A stretch of 64,000 nucleotides of DNA from CAVSUR01 sp963846005 (GTDB lineage: Bacteria; Actinomycetota; Actinomycetes; Streptosporangiales; Streptosporangiaceae), in the NCBI GenBank assembly GCA_963846005.1, contig CAWJUH010000001.1:682001-746000 (forward strand). Direction: 5' to 3'. Of this stretch, positions 49,550-57,821 are shown piece after piece. The stretch's first letter is position 1. Every line of letters begins with the position of its first letter. A program made the translations under genes and the position numbers. The notes beneath the pieces are model-generated. The model saw only the letters and a program-made list of their open reading frames with translations, had not been told where the DNA came from and searched no databases.

Positions 49550-50784
49550 CCGGTCCGGCTCCGGCCTCCGGCGGTGCTGGCCTGGCCGCCTCCGGCGGTG
49601 CTGGCCTGGCCGCCTCCGGCGGGGCGCCTGGCCGGCTCAGGGTCGCCCTGCTGACCCGCGAGTACCCGCCGGAGATCTACGGCGGGGCCGGCGTGCACGT
49701 GGAGTACCTGGCCCGCGAGCTGGCCGGGCTGGTCGACCTGACCGTGCACTGCCAGGGCGCCGACCGCCCGGAGGCGGTGGCGCACCGGCCGTGGCCGCTG
49801 CTGGCGGGCGCGAACCCCGCGCTGCAGACGATCTCCACCGACCTGTCGATGACGGCCGGGGCCGCCGGGGCCCAGCTGGTGCACTCGCACACCTGGTACG
49901 CCGGCCTGGCCGGCCACCTGGCCGGGATGCTGTACGGGATCCCGCACGTGATGACCGCGCACTCGCTGGAGCCGCTGCGGCCGTGGAAGGCCGAGCAGCT
50001 CGGCGGCGGGTACGCGCTGTCGTCGTGGTGCGAGCGGGTGGCGATGGAGTCGGCCACCGCGGTGGTGGCGGTGTCGGACGGCATGCGGGCCGACATCCTG
50101 GCCGCCTACCCGGCGGTCGCGCCGGAGCGGGTGCATGTGATCCGCAACGGCATCGACACCCGCGAGTACCAGCCCGATTCCCGCACCGATGTGCTGGCGC
50201 GCTACGGCATCGACCCGGCCCGCCCGTCCGCGGTGTTCGTCGGCCGGGTCACCCGGCAGAAGGGCCTGCCGGTGCTGCTGCGGGCCGCCCAGCAGCTCGA
50301 CCCGGCCGCGCAGCTGGTGCTGTGCGCCGGCCAGGCCGACACCGCCGAGCTGGCCGCCGAGGTGGCCGGGCTGGTCGCGCAGCTGCGCGACACCAGGTCC
50401 GGGGTGCTGTGGATCGAGAAGATGCTGGACAAGGACGAGGTGATCCAGATCCTCAGCCACGCGACCGCGTTCGTCTGCCCGTCCACCTACGAGCCGCTCG
50501 GGATCGTCAACCTGGAGGCGATGGCCTGCGGCACGGCGGTGGTGGCCTCCCGGGTGGGCGGGATCCCCGAGGTGGTGGAGGACGGCGAGACCGGCCTGCT
50601 GGTCCCGGCCAGCGACCCGCCGGCGCTGGCCCGGGCGCTGAACGCGCTGATCAGCGACCCGGTGCGGGCGAAGGCCATGGGCGAACGCGGCCGCCACCGG
50701 GCCGCCGCCGAGTTCAGCTGGGGCGCGATCGCCGCCCAGACCGCCCAGCTGTATGCGGAGCTGGCCAGCCCGCACGCGGCGTGA
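49546..50784 (+). CDS. glgA: glycogen synthase, actinobacterial GT4/GlgA-M type
   Basis: This glycogen synthase or ADP-glucose transferase of 412 residues has a GT-B fold. The GTG at 49546 overlaps the glgC stop. After a ~30-residue Ala/Gly repeat the domain opens with VALLTREYPPEIYGGAGVHV. The donor-site motifs VGRVTRQKGLPVLL and the E-x7-E type YEPLGIVNLEAMACGTAVVAS are present. In Mycobacterium the homologue (GlgM) can instead make maltose-1-phosphate; the sequence alone does not decide. In Streptomyces and Mycobacterium the gene is usually divergent from glgC, but here it is downstream and coupled. Confidence 0.93.
   Translation: MTGPAPASGGAGLAASGGAGLAASGGAPGRLRVALLTREYPPEIYGGAGVHVEYLARELAGLVDLTVHCQGADRPEAVAHRPWPLLAGANPALQTISTDLSMTAGAAGAQLVHSHTWYAGLAGHLAGMLYGIPHVMTAHSLEPLRPWKAEQLGGGYALSSWCERVAMESATAVVAVSDGMRADILAAYPAVAPERVHVIRNGIDTREYQPDSRTDVLARYGIDPARPSAVFVGRVTRQKGLPVLLRAAQQLDPAAQLVLCAGQADTAELAAEVAGLVAQLRDTRSGVLWIEKMLDKDEVIQILSHATAFVCPSTYEPLGIVNLEAMACGTAVVASRVGGIPEVVEDGETGLLVPASDPPALARALNALISDPVRAKAMGERGRHRAAAEFSWGAIAAQTAQLYAELASPHAA
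49564..49622 (+). repeat. 24-bp tandem repeat at glgA N-terminus
   Basis: Two perfect copies of a 24-base unit (49564-49587 and 49588-49611) and a partial third encode repeated SGGAGLAA at the N-terminus of GlgA, before the first conserved strand. Confidence 0.9.
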
Positions 50785-50898
50785 CAGCCGTCTCCGGCGA
50801 AGTTAAGATACATCTCGTTTAGTTTGTTGCCGACAATCGTGCTCTGGCTGTTGGCCGGGCTCAGCACACCGAGATTGATCCGCCACGAGGAGGCCGCC

Positions 50899-51524
50899 AT
50901 GGAACCCGCCCGCCCGCAGGCGCCCGGACCGGCCCCGGGCCAGCCGGTGCCGCTGCGCACGTCGGATGCCGACCGGGACGCCGTGGCGCGCCGGCTGCAG
51001 GACGCGTTCGCCGAGGGCCGGCTGGACGACGCCGAGTTCGACGACCGGATGCGGGCCGCGCTGACCGCGCGGACTTCCGCCGACCTGGATGTCGTCACCG
51101 CCGACCTGCCGGCGGCCGGTCCCGGGCCGGCCCGGCCGCCGCCGGCCCGCCGCCCGGCCGGTTCGCGGTCGCGCTGAAGGGCCCGGTGCGGCGGGCCGGC
51201 CGGTGGCGGGTGCCGGCGCGGTTCACTCCGGTGGTCTACAAGGGCAGCGGCTGGCTGGACCTGCGCGCGGCCGAGCTGACCGCGCCGGTGACCACGATAG
51301 TCGCGGTGGCCTACAAGTCGCGGATCGACGTGCTGGTGCCGCCCGGCGTGCGGGTCGAGATGGACGGGTTCGGGGTGTCGAAGGCCTGGTCGCAGCGCGA
51401 GGAGCTGGAGGCGCCGGTGCCGCCCGGCGCGCCGGTGGTGCGGATCCGCGGCGTCGCCTACAAAGCCGCGATCGAGGTCGCCACCCGGCCGCATCCGGCC
51501 GGGGCGGGGCAGCTCACCCGGTAG
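50899..51524 (+). CDS. DUF1707 / LiaF-like C-terminal domain protein (frameshifted)
   Basis: This protein of about 208 residues has a DUF1707 (SHOCT-like) module near the N-terminus (LRTSDADRDAVARRLQDAFAEGRLDDAEFDDR) and a C-terminal beta-rich domain (RFTPVVYKGSGWLDLRAAEL and KSRIDVLVPPGVRVEMDGFG) related to DUF2154/LiaF tails. The ATG at 50899 follows GAGGAGG. A -1 shift at about 51155-51160 (CCCGGCCGGTTC) splits it: the first frame stops at 51177, while RFAVALKGPVRRAG continues in the other. Such proteins are often stress- or antibiotic-inducible regulators at the membrane, but no helix is seen here. Confidence 0.8.
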
Positions 51525-51527
51525 CGG

Positions 51528-52028
51528 TCAGGTGACCGAGCCGGCCGCGGCACCGGTCACCCGGTCCTCGCCCCAGCGGGCCAGCTCGGCCTCCAGGTCC
51601 AGCGGCTGGATCATGTCGCCGCCGACCAGCTCGGATTCCCAGTCTTCCGCGGGCACCCGCCACATGACCTCGAACTCGATGCCGCTCGGGTCCTTGGCGT
51701 ACAGCGACTTGGACACCCGGTGGTCGCTGGCCCCGACCAGCGCGCCGAGCCTGGCCAGCCGGGCCCGGACGTCGGCCAGCTCGGCCAGCGTGCCGACCTC
51801 CCAGGCCAGGTGGTACAGCCCGAGGTAGGGGCCCTGCGGCGGGGCCGCCTGCGGCACCGCGAACAGGCCGAGGTCATGGTCGTTGTCGGAGCCGGGCGCG
51901 CGCAGGAAGGCCGCCCGGCCCGGTATCTGCATCCGGACCTCCATGCCGAGCGCCTCGGTGTAAAAGGCCACCGCGGCGGCCAGGTCCTTCTCGTAGAGCA
52001 CGGCGTGGTTCAGCCGGCGTACGGGCAT
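51528..52028 (-). CDS. VOC-family (glyoxalase/extradiol dioxygenase fold) protein
   Basis: This vicinal-oxygen-chelate protein has 166 residues. The ATG at 52028 follows GGGGAGAGCG. The metal ligands expected in the fold are visible: His in RLNHAVLYEKDL, His in LGLYHLAWEVGTL and Glu in SGIEFEVMWRVP. It resembles catechol-2,3-dioxygenase-like single-chain proteins. The substrate is unknown. It is convergent with the DUF1707 gene, 3 bases apart. Confidence 0.9.
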   Translation of the reverse strand: MPVRRLNHAVLYEKDLAAAVAFYTEALGMEVRMQIPGRAAFLRAPGSDNDHDLGLFAVPQAAPPQGPYLGLYHLAWEVGTLAELADVRARLARLGALVGASDHRVSKSLYAKDPSGIEFEVMWRVPAEDWESELVGGDMIQPLDLEAELARWGEDRVTGAAAGSVT

Positions 52029-52140
52029 CTCGCTCTCCCCGGGTAGTGGTCCTGCGGCACAGCTGTAGGGGAAAGGCGCGCGCCGGGCGGCTGATTCCCG
52101 CGGCCGGCCTCAGCTGGCGCCGGGCCGCGCCCCGGCGCCC

Positions 52141-53499
52141 TCAGCCGGCGGCCGTCACCGGCAGGCCGGCCGCCGCGGCGCGGCCGAACTCGTCGTTGAC
52201 CTGGGTCACCTCCCGGCCCGCCGCGGCCAGCAGCGACGACGCCGTGGACGAGCGGTAGCCGGACTGGCAGTGCACCCACACCGGCCCGGCCGGCAGCTCG
52301 GCCATCCGGCCGGGCAGCTCGGGCAGCGGGATGTGCACGGCGCCGTCGATGTGGCCGGCCGCCCACTCGCCGCGCTGGCGCACGTCCAGCACGACCAGCG
52401 GGCCGCCCTGCCTGGCCCGGGCCAGCGCCGCGAAGTCGGCGACCGGGTACGACTCGAGCGGCTCGGACCCGGCCCAGTCGGCGGCCGGGCCTGCGGCCGC
52501 GGCGGCCAGCTGGTCGATCCCGATGCGCGCCAGCTCCCGCTGGGCCTGCGCCACGTCCCGCGGCGTGTCGCCGATTAGCGTGAGCGGCGCCTGCCACGGG
52601 ACCAGCCAGCCGACGTAGGTGGCGAAGCTGTCGCCGAGCTCGAAGTGCCGGGCGCCGCGCAGGTGCCCGGCAGCGAACGCGATCCGGGTGCGCAGGTCGA
52701 CCACCCACTCCCCGGCGTTGATCCGGCGGCGCAGCTCGGCGGCGCTGGCCTGCCGCGGCGGGGACAGGTCAGCGGCGCCGGGCCCGGCCGCGTTGAGGGG
52801 CCCCATGTGCGCGTAGTAGGCCGGGTAGGCGTCCAGGCTGGCCAGCAGGTCGCGCACGTAACCGGCCTCGTCGCTGGTCAGCACCGGATTGGCCTGGCGC
52901 TGCGCGCCGATCGTGGTGTCGCCGCCGCCCGGCGGCCCGGCCGCGCAGAAGCTGCCGAAGCCGTGGGTGGGGCACAGCTTCGCGGCGGCGGGCAGCTCGC
53001 CGGCCAGCCGCCGGGCCGAGGCGTACTGGGCGTGCGCGAGCTTTTCCGCGTGCGCGGCGCCGAGCAGGTCGGTGCGGCCGGTCGAGCCGCTCAGCAGGCA
53101 GCCGCCGGTGAACGCGGCAATCACCTGGCCGCCGTCGGACAGGGCGTAGGACAGGTGCGTGAACGTGTGGCCGGGCGTCGCCAGCGCCCGGACCGTCATC
53201 GTGCCCGCCTTGACCTCGTCCCCGTCGGCCACCGGGACCCGGTCGAAGGAGACCTGGTCGGCCGCGCCGACGTAGTAGTCCGCGCCGGCGCTGCGCGCCA
53301 GGGCCAGCCCGCCGGTCACGTAGTCGTTGTGGATGTGGGTCTCGAACACGTGGGTGATCGGCACGCCCCGGTCTTGCGCCGCGGTCAGCACCCGGTCGTA
53401 GTCACGCTGCGCGTCGATCACCACGGCGGCGCTGCCGTCGGTGGCCAGGTACCCCCGGTCCCCGAGCGACGGGGTATCGATGGTCACAATCTCGATCAT
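52141..53499 (-). CDS. persulfide dioxygenase-rhodanese fusion
   Basis: This ETHE1-like MBL-fold persulfide dioxygenase is fused to two rhodanese domains (452 residues). The MBL part (residues ~1-240) has the subfamily-specific ETHIHNDYVTGG, ATPGHTFTHLSYAL and CPTHGFGS. The first rhodanese (~255-345) lacks an active cysteine, and the second (~355-450) has WVHCQSGYRSSTA with the catalytic Cys. It oxidises glutathione or other low-molecular-weight persulfide to sulfite and may regenerate thiosulfate. The start is the ATG at 53499, preceded by two tandem GGGAGG-type ribosome sites. Confidence 0.94.
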   Translation of the reverse strand: MIEIVTIDTPSLGDRGYLATDGSAAVVIDAQRDYDRVLTAAQDRGVPITHVFETHIHNDYVTGGLALARSAGADYYVGAADQVSFDRVPVADGDEVKAGTMTVRALATPGHTFTHLSYALSDGGQVIAAFTGGCLLSGSTGRTDLLGAAHAEKLAHAQYASARRLAGELPAAAKLCPTHGFGSFCAAGPPGGGDTTIGAQRQANPVLTSDEAGYVRDLLASLDAYPAYYAHMGPLNAAGPGAADLSPPRQASAAELRRRINAGEWVVDLRTRIAFAAGHLRGARHFELGDSFATYVGWLVPWQAPLTLIGDTPRDVAQAQRELARIGIDQLAAAAAGPAADWAGSEPLESYPVADFAALARARQGGPLVVLDVRQRGEWAAGHIDGAVHIPLPELPGRMAELPAGPVWVHCQSGYRSSTASSLLAAAGREVTQVNDEFGRAAAAGLPVTAAG

Positions 53500-53501
53500 T
53501 G

Positions 53502-53548
53502 CGCCCGTTCCTCCCGTTCCTCCCGTTCGTGAGGATGGCTGGACCCTA
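53502..53548 (-). promoter_or_regulatory. duplicated ribosome site and -10 box before persulfide dioxygenase
   Basis: On the minus strand the leader reads AACGGGAGG twice in tandem, then AACGGG, before the ATG at 53499. TAGGGT (53548-53543) upstream is a plausible -10 box giving a ~35-base leader. Confidence 0.5.
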
Positions 53549-53565
53549 ACACCGGCGGCCTGGGC

Positions 53566-54999
53566 TCAGGCCTGCGGCGGCGGGCCGGTGTAGATGCCGC
53601 GCGGCCGGATCGGGGTGTCCCTGGCGTACTCCTCTATCGCGTGCGCCAGCCAGCCTGCGGTCCTGGCCACCGCGAACACGGCTTCGGACGCGCCGGGGAT
53701 CATCCCGGCCACGCCGGCCAGCACGGCCAGCGCGAAGTCGATGTTCGGCTCGGGCAGCGCCCGCCGCCGGGCCTCGGCCGCCACCGCCTGGGCCACCGCC
53801 AGCCGCGGCGACTGCGGCGCCGCACGCTCGACGAGCCGCAGCAGCAGCATCGCGCGCGGGTCGCCAGACCGGTACACGAAGTGCCCGAAGCCGGGGATCC
53901 GCTCGCCGCGGCGCAGCAGGTCCCCGACGACCTGCTGGGCGTCTTGCGGGCCGGCCGCCGAGGCCAGCATGACCTCGGCGCCGAGCGAGGCGCCGCCGTG
54001 CAGCGCGCCGCCTACCGCGCCGAGGCCGGTGCCGACGACCGCGTACGGGTCGGCCCGCATCGACGCGGCCACCCGCGCGGCCAGCGTGGAGGCGGCCAGC
54101 TCGTGGTCGGCCAGCAGCACCAGCGCGGCGCGCAGTGCCCCGGTCAGCCCGGCGCCGAGCGGCCGCGGACTCAGCCGGGCCGCCAGCCGCCCGGCGATTG
54201 CCGCGCTGTCGCCGCAGGCCCCGCCGCCCGCGCCGCTGCCGCCGGTCGCGCCGCTCATGCTGCCGTCGCCGGATGCGCTGTCATTGCCGGATGCGCTGTC
54301 ATTGCCGGATGCGCTGTCATTGCCGGATGCGCTGCCGTGGCCGGGCGCGCTGCCGGTGCCGGGGGCGGCAGGCGGCAGGCTGTCCGTCATGCCGGCGATC
54401 ATGCCCCGGGCGGCGGCGATGACCGCCGGCTGGTCCAGGTGCAGCCGCAGCCGGTCGGTGGCGGCCATCGCGGGCACGATGACCTGCAGCCGCTCCAGCG
54501 GCAGCGTGTCAGCCGGCAGCGCGGCCTGGGCCGCCCGGGCCGCCGCCACCGCCTCGGCCGTGGCTTGCCAGGCCGGTGCCGGCCAGGCCGGCGGCTGACT
54601 GGCCGCCTCCTGCCAGCCGGGCGCCGCTCCCCCGCCGCCGGCCGGCCGCCGCCCGTCAGGCGCGCAGGTGCCGCCGAGCGTGCCGGTCCACAGCAGCATG
54701 GCCACGTCCTCGAACGGGCGGCCGACGGCCAGCTCCAGCGCGTCCAGCCCCCGGTAGCACAGCCGGTCGTCGGTGATCTCGGTCAGCGCCGACTCGATGA
54801 CCAGCTCGGCGCTGGCCGCCGCTCGCCGGGGCCGGCCGCGGCGGGCCAGCCTCTCCACCTCGCGGGCGTCGAACAGGCTGCCCCGGCCGTCCTGGCCGCG
54901 GCGCCGGGTGAGCACGCCCCGGCTGACGTAGGAGTACAGGCTGGCCTGCTTGATGCCGAGGCGCTCGGCCGCCTCCGCCGCCCCGATCCAGGTCGCCAT
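53566..54999 (-). CDS. citrate synthase-like protein with N-terminal helix-turn-helix
   Basis: This 477-residue protein starts with a MerR/excisionase-like helix-turn-helix (residues ~1-58: GAAEAAERLGIKQASLYSYV to SLFDAREVERLARRGRP), followed by a citrate synthase fold. Expected catalytic residues are present: His in ADHELAAST, His in GGALHGGASLG, His in PGFGHFVYRSGDPR and Asp in LPEPNIDFALA. A long Pro/Gly/Ser insertion near residues 105-145 and SGNDSA repeats near 220-245 lengthen it. HTH-fused citrate synthases are found in actinobacteria, but their DNA targets are largely unstudied. It is divergent from a normal citrate synthase, with a palindrome between; autoregulation is inference. Confidence 0.88.
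   Translation of the reverse strand: MATWIGAAEAAERLGIKQASLYSYVSRGVLTRRRGQDGRGSLFDAREVERLARRGRPRRAAASAELVIESALTEITDDRLCYRGLDALELAVGRPFEDVAMLLWTGTLGGTCAPDGRRPAGGGGAAPGWQEAASQPPAWPAPAWQATAEAVAAARAAQAALPADTLPLERLQVIVPAMAATDRLRLHLDQPAVIAAARGMIAGMTDSLPPAAPGTGSAPGHGSASGNDSASGNDSASGNDSASGDGSMSGATGGSGAGGGACGDSAAIAGRLAARLSPRPLGAGLTGALRAALVLLADHELAASTLAARVAASMRADPYAVVGTGLGAVGGALHGGASLGAEVMLASAAGPQDAQQVVGDLLRRGERIPGFGHFVYRSGDPRAMLLLRLVERAAPQSPRLAVAQAVAAEARRRALPEPNIDFALAVLAGVAGMIPGASEAVFAVARTAGWLAHAIEEYARDTPIRPRGIYTGPPPQA
54268..54337 (-). repeat. 18-bp tandem repeat in HTH-citrate synthase
   Basis: Three perfect copies of an 18-base unit (54268-54285, 54286-54303, 54304-54321) and a partial fourth encode repeated SGNDSA in a loop inserted in the citrate synthase fold. 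Confidence 0.9.
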
Positions 55000-55071
55000 G
55001 CGCCTCCTCGCCCGGTGCGAGCCAGCGGTCTCGCCTCCTGCAGGTCAGGAGCAGGCCCGGGAGCCTGAATA

Positions 55072-55118
55072 TTGATCTTAATCAACATTGACGATTGTGC
55101 ACCCGGTCGCTTGATAAT
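55072..55118. promoter_or_regulatory. palindrome and promoter between divergent citrate synthases
   Basis: TTGAT-CTTA-ATCAA (55072-55085) is an inverted repeat in the 166-base divergent region. Immediately downstream on the plus strand, TTGACG (55088-55093) and TGATAAT (55112-55118) form a sigma-70-type promoter with an 18-19-base spacer for the 55166 citrate synthase. The palindrome abuts the -35 box, a position suited to control. Consensus was judged by eye. Confidence 0.55.
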
Positions 55119-55165
55119 GGAAGCAGGCCGGCCGGATCCCGGCCCGCGCGACGAGGAGGCCCGAC

Positions 55166-56470
55166 ATGACCGACCACGCTTTTGAGGGTGCTGCCGAGCT
55201 GCGTACCGCAGCCGGGACAGCATTCTCGCTCCCGCTGGTAGCCGCGACGGCGGGAGCCAGCGGGGCGGACATCAGCAAGCTGCTGTCCTCGGCGCAGATG
55301 GTCACTTACGACCCGGGATTCCGCAACACCGGGGCGTGCAAGTCACAGATCACCTACATCGACGGCGACGCCGGGATCCTGCGCTACCGCGGCTACCCGA
55401 TCGAGCAGCTCGCGGAGGACTCGAACTTCGCCGAGGTCAGCTACCTGCTCATCCACGGAGAACTGCCGGCCGCGGCCGAGCTGGCCCGGTTCGATGAGCA
55501 GTTGCGCCGCCATGCGGCGCTGCCGCCGGGCTTCGTGCGGCTGCTGGACGGCATCCGGGCCGGCGCGCACCCGATGACGATGCTGTCCGCGGCGGTCACC
55601 GCGCTGTCGGCGCACTACCAGGATTCGCTCGACCCGCTCGACCCCGGCCAGGCCGGGGTGGTCACGATCGGGCTGCTGGCGCAGCTGCCGGTCATCGCCG
55701 CGCAGTGCTACCGCCGGTCGGCGGGGCTGCCCTACACCGAGCCTGACCCGTCGGCCGGCCCGGTGCCGGGCCTCCTGGCCATGATGTTCAGCCAGCCCGG
55801 CCAGTCCTACCAGCCCGATCCGGCGCTCGCGCGGGCCCTGGACATGCTGTTCGTGCTGCACGGCGACCACGAGCAGAACTGCTCGGCGTCGACCGTGCGG
55901 CTGGTCGGCTCGGCCCGCGCCGACTTGTTCGTCTCGGTGGCCGCGGGCATCAACGCGCTGATCGGCCCGCTGCACGGCGGAGCGAACGCCGCGGTCATGC
56001 GGATGCTCGAGGGGATCAGGGCCGACGGCGGCGACGTGCACCGGTTCGTCGAGCGGGTCAAGGCCAAGGAGGCCGGCGCCAGGCTGATGGGCTTCGGGCA
56101 TGCGGTGTACCACCACTACGACCCGCGGGCGACCATCATCAAGAAGACCGCCGACGAGGTCATCTCGGCGACCAGCGGGCACGACGACCTGCTGGACATC
56201 GCCATGGAGCTGGAGTCCTGCGCGCTGTCCGACGACTACTTCATCAGCCGCAACCTGTACCCGAACGTGGACTTCTACACCGGCCTGATCTACCGGGCCA
56301 TGGGCTTCCCGACCAGCATGTTCACGGTGCTGTTCGCGCTCGGCCGGCTGCCGGGGTGGATCGCCCAGTGGCGCGAGATGATTGCCGACCCGGACAACAA
56401 GATCGGCCGCCCGCGGCAGATCTACACCGGCGCCGCCGAGCGCGACTACGTGCCGATCACCGCCCGCTGA
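55166..56470 (+). CDS. gltA: citrate synthase
   Basis: Citrate synthase (434 residues) joins oxaloacetate and acetyl-CoA at the entry of the TCA cycle. The ATG at 55166 follows GAGGAGG. Active-site residues are His in LHGDHEQNCSAST, His in IGPLHGGANAAV, the MGFGHAVYHHYDPRA loop and Asp in NLYPNVDFYTGLIY. The N-terminal SQITYIDGDAGILRYRGYPIEQ is typical of type II (hexameric) bacterial enzymes. The aconitase that uses its product is 37 kb away in the same window. A 28-base tandem duplication begins at the stop codon. Confidence 0.96.
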   Translation: MTDHAFEGAAELRTAAGTAFSLPLVAATAGASGADISKLLSSAQMVTYDPGFRNTGACKSQITYIDGDAGILRYRGYPIEQLAEDSNFAEVSYLLIHGELPAAAELARFDEQLRRHAALPPGFVRLLDGIRAGAHPMTMLSAAVTALSAHYQDSLDPLDPGQAGVVTIGLLAQLPVIAAQCYRRSAGLPYTEPDPSAGPVPGLLAMMFSQPGQSYQPDPALARALDMLFVLHGDHEQNCSASTVRLVGSARADLFVSVAAGINALIGPLHGGANAAVMRMLEGIRADGGDVHRFVERVKAKEAGARLMGFGHAVYHHYDPRATIIKKTADEVISATSGHDDLLDIAMELESCALSDDYFISRNLYPNVDFYTGLIYRAMGFPTSMFTVLFALGRLPGWIAQWREMIADPDNKIGRPRQIYTGAAERDYVPITAR

Positions 56471-56519
56471 GCCGCCCGCGCGCCGCCCGGCGGGCTGAGC
56501 CGCCCGCGCGCCGCCCGCC
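56468..56519 (+). repeat. 28-bp duplication starting at the gltA stop codon
   Basis: The 28-base unit at 56468-56495, whose first three bases are the TGA stop, recurs at 56496-56519. The second copy is in the noncoding trailer. The remaining region to 56701 (about 180 bases) shows no gene or clear terminator. Confidence 0.8.
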
Positions 56520-56701
56520 GCGCGAGGCACGGACCGCAGGGGTGCCTGGCGCACGGGGTGAGCGAGCTATGGACCGCGGACCGGGAGTTGAGCCGGTATC
56601 CCCGGCTGCGGGCGGTCAACCCGCTGGTGTGAATGGCCAGCCGGGCGGGCCGAGGCCGGCCGGGCCCGAACCGGCCGGCTGGCCTCCGGGACGAGAGCGG
56701 G

Positions 56702-56893
56702 TCAGCGGCCGAGCTGGCCGCGGCTGCGCATCCGCTTGATCCGGGCCCGCTGCTCCGGGTCCAGCGCCCGCCAGGCGATCACCGGGATCGCGATGGCCAG
56801 CACGATGACGGCCAGGCCCAGCCACGGGCTGATCAACAGCAGGATGAGACCGAGAATGACACCGGCGATCCCGTACTTCACGTGTGGCGCCAT
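56702..56893 (-). CDS. small two-helix membrane protein
   Basis: This 63-residue protein has two hydrophobic helices (YGIAGVILGLILLLIS and LGLAVIVLAIAIPVIAW) and a basic tail (RARIKRMRSRGQLGR). The ATG at 56893 has GGAGGG 8 bases upstream, which supports translation. No family is recognised. Its tail suggests the cytoplasmic side. It is divergent from the HhH-GPD gene. Confidence 0.7.
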   Translation of the reverse strand: MAPHVKYGIAGVILGLILLLISPWLGLAVIVLAIAIPVIAWRALDPEQRARIKRMRSRGQLGR

Positions 56894-57032
56894 AACGGGC
56901 TCCCTCCGGGGAGGCGCGCTCCCCTGCTGCTGCCGCCGGACTGCCCCGCACGGCCGCTCGACACTGTAACGCGGGAGCGGTGCGAGACGTTCCGCAGCCG
57001 CCCGCCGACCGGTTCACTTTAGCCACACTGAC

Positions 57033-57130
57033 CACTTCCGTAACGACGGCAATGAGCACGGAGGATTTGTGGCCGTCCGCGGCACTTTCTCCCCGCGTTC
57101 ACCGGACCTGTGACTGGTGTGACGGAAGTG
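57033..57130. repeat. inverted repeat pair and 66-bp element copy B
   Basis: CACTTCCGT (57033-57041) and ACGGAAGTG (57122-57130) are perfect inverted repeats 80 bases apart, bracketing copy B (57065-57130) of the element also found at 14029-14094. The whole 304-base gap (56894-57197) otherwise holds only upstream signals of the two divergent genes. Confidence 0.55.
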
Positions 57131-57197
57131 AGGGGCCCGGCGGCGCGGACGGGCCCGATGAGGGAAAATGGGCCGCGCGATAACCCGGAGGCCGACC

Positions 57198-57767
57198 ATG
57201 ACGCTGTCCCTGCCGATCGCCGCCGAGGCGAATGAGCTGCTGTCCCGTGACCCGATGGCGCTGCTGCTGGCCATGATGCTGGACCAGCAGGTCACGCTGG
57301 AGAAGGCCTTCGGCTCGCCGTACGAGCTGGCCCGCCGGCTCGGGCACGAGCCGACTGCGGAAGAACTGGCGGGCTTCGACCCGGACGCGCTGGCCGCTGT
57401 GTTCGCACAGCGCCCGGCCCTGCACCGGTTCCCGCGCGCGATGGCAGCCCGGTCGCAGGAGCTGGCCGCGATCATCGCCGGGCGCTACGGCGGCGACGCC
57501 GCCGCGGTGTGGACCGGGGCGAAGAACGGCGCTGACTTGCGGCGGCGGCTGGCCGAGCTGCCGGGCTTCGGCACCTACAAGGCGCAGATCACGATCGCGC
57601 TGCTCGGCAAGCAGCTCGGTGTCCGGCCGCGCGGCTGGCGCGAGGAGGCCGGTCATTTCGGGGTCAGGGGCGCGCACCATTCGGTCGCCGACATCACCGA
57701 CGCGGCCTCGCTGGCCGCGGTCCGCGCGTACAAGAAAGAGCAGAAGGCAGCCGCCCGGGCGCGCTGA
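57198..57767 (+). CDS. HhH-GPD superfamily base-excision repair-like protein
   Basis: This 189-residue helix-hairpin-helix protein is of the TIGR03252-like family and is annotated in actinobacteria as a DNA glycosylase-like base-excision repair protein. The ATG at 57198 follows CCGGAGG. LLSRDPMALLLAMMLDQQVTLEKAF is the family N-terminus. LAELPGFGTYKAQITIALLGKQLG is the HhH hairpin, with GFG in the place of the usual GxG. The catalytic lysine/aspartate pair of classical EndoIII/MutY is not obvious. The substrate is unknown. Confidence 0.88.
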   Translation: MTLSLPIAAEANELLSRDPMALLLAMMLDQQVTLEKAFGSPYELARRLGHEPTAEELAGFDPDALAAVFAQRPALHRFPRAMAARSQELAAIIAGRYGGDAAAVWTGAKNGADLRRRLAELPGFGTYKAQITIALLGKQLGVRPRGWREEAGHFGVRGAHHSVADITDAASLAAVRAYKKEQKAAARAR

Positions 57768-57821
57768 CGGACGGGCTCGTCCCGCCCCGGCGCCCGGATC
57801 CCGCGGGTTAGGCTTCGGGAC

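Noticed and set aside
50800..50830. AAGATACATCT upstream of the DUF1707 gene as a PadR-like operator
   Set aside because: The arms are only four bases long and the symmetry is poor; there is not enough to support an operator.
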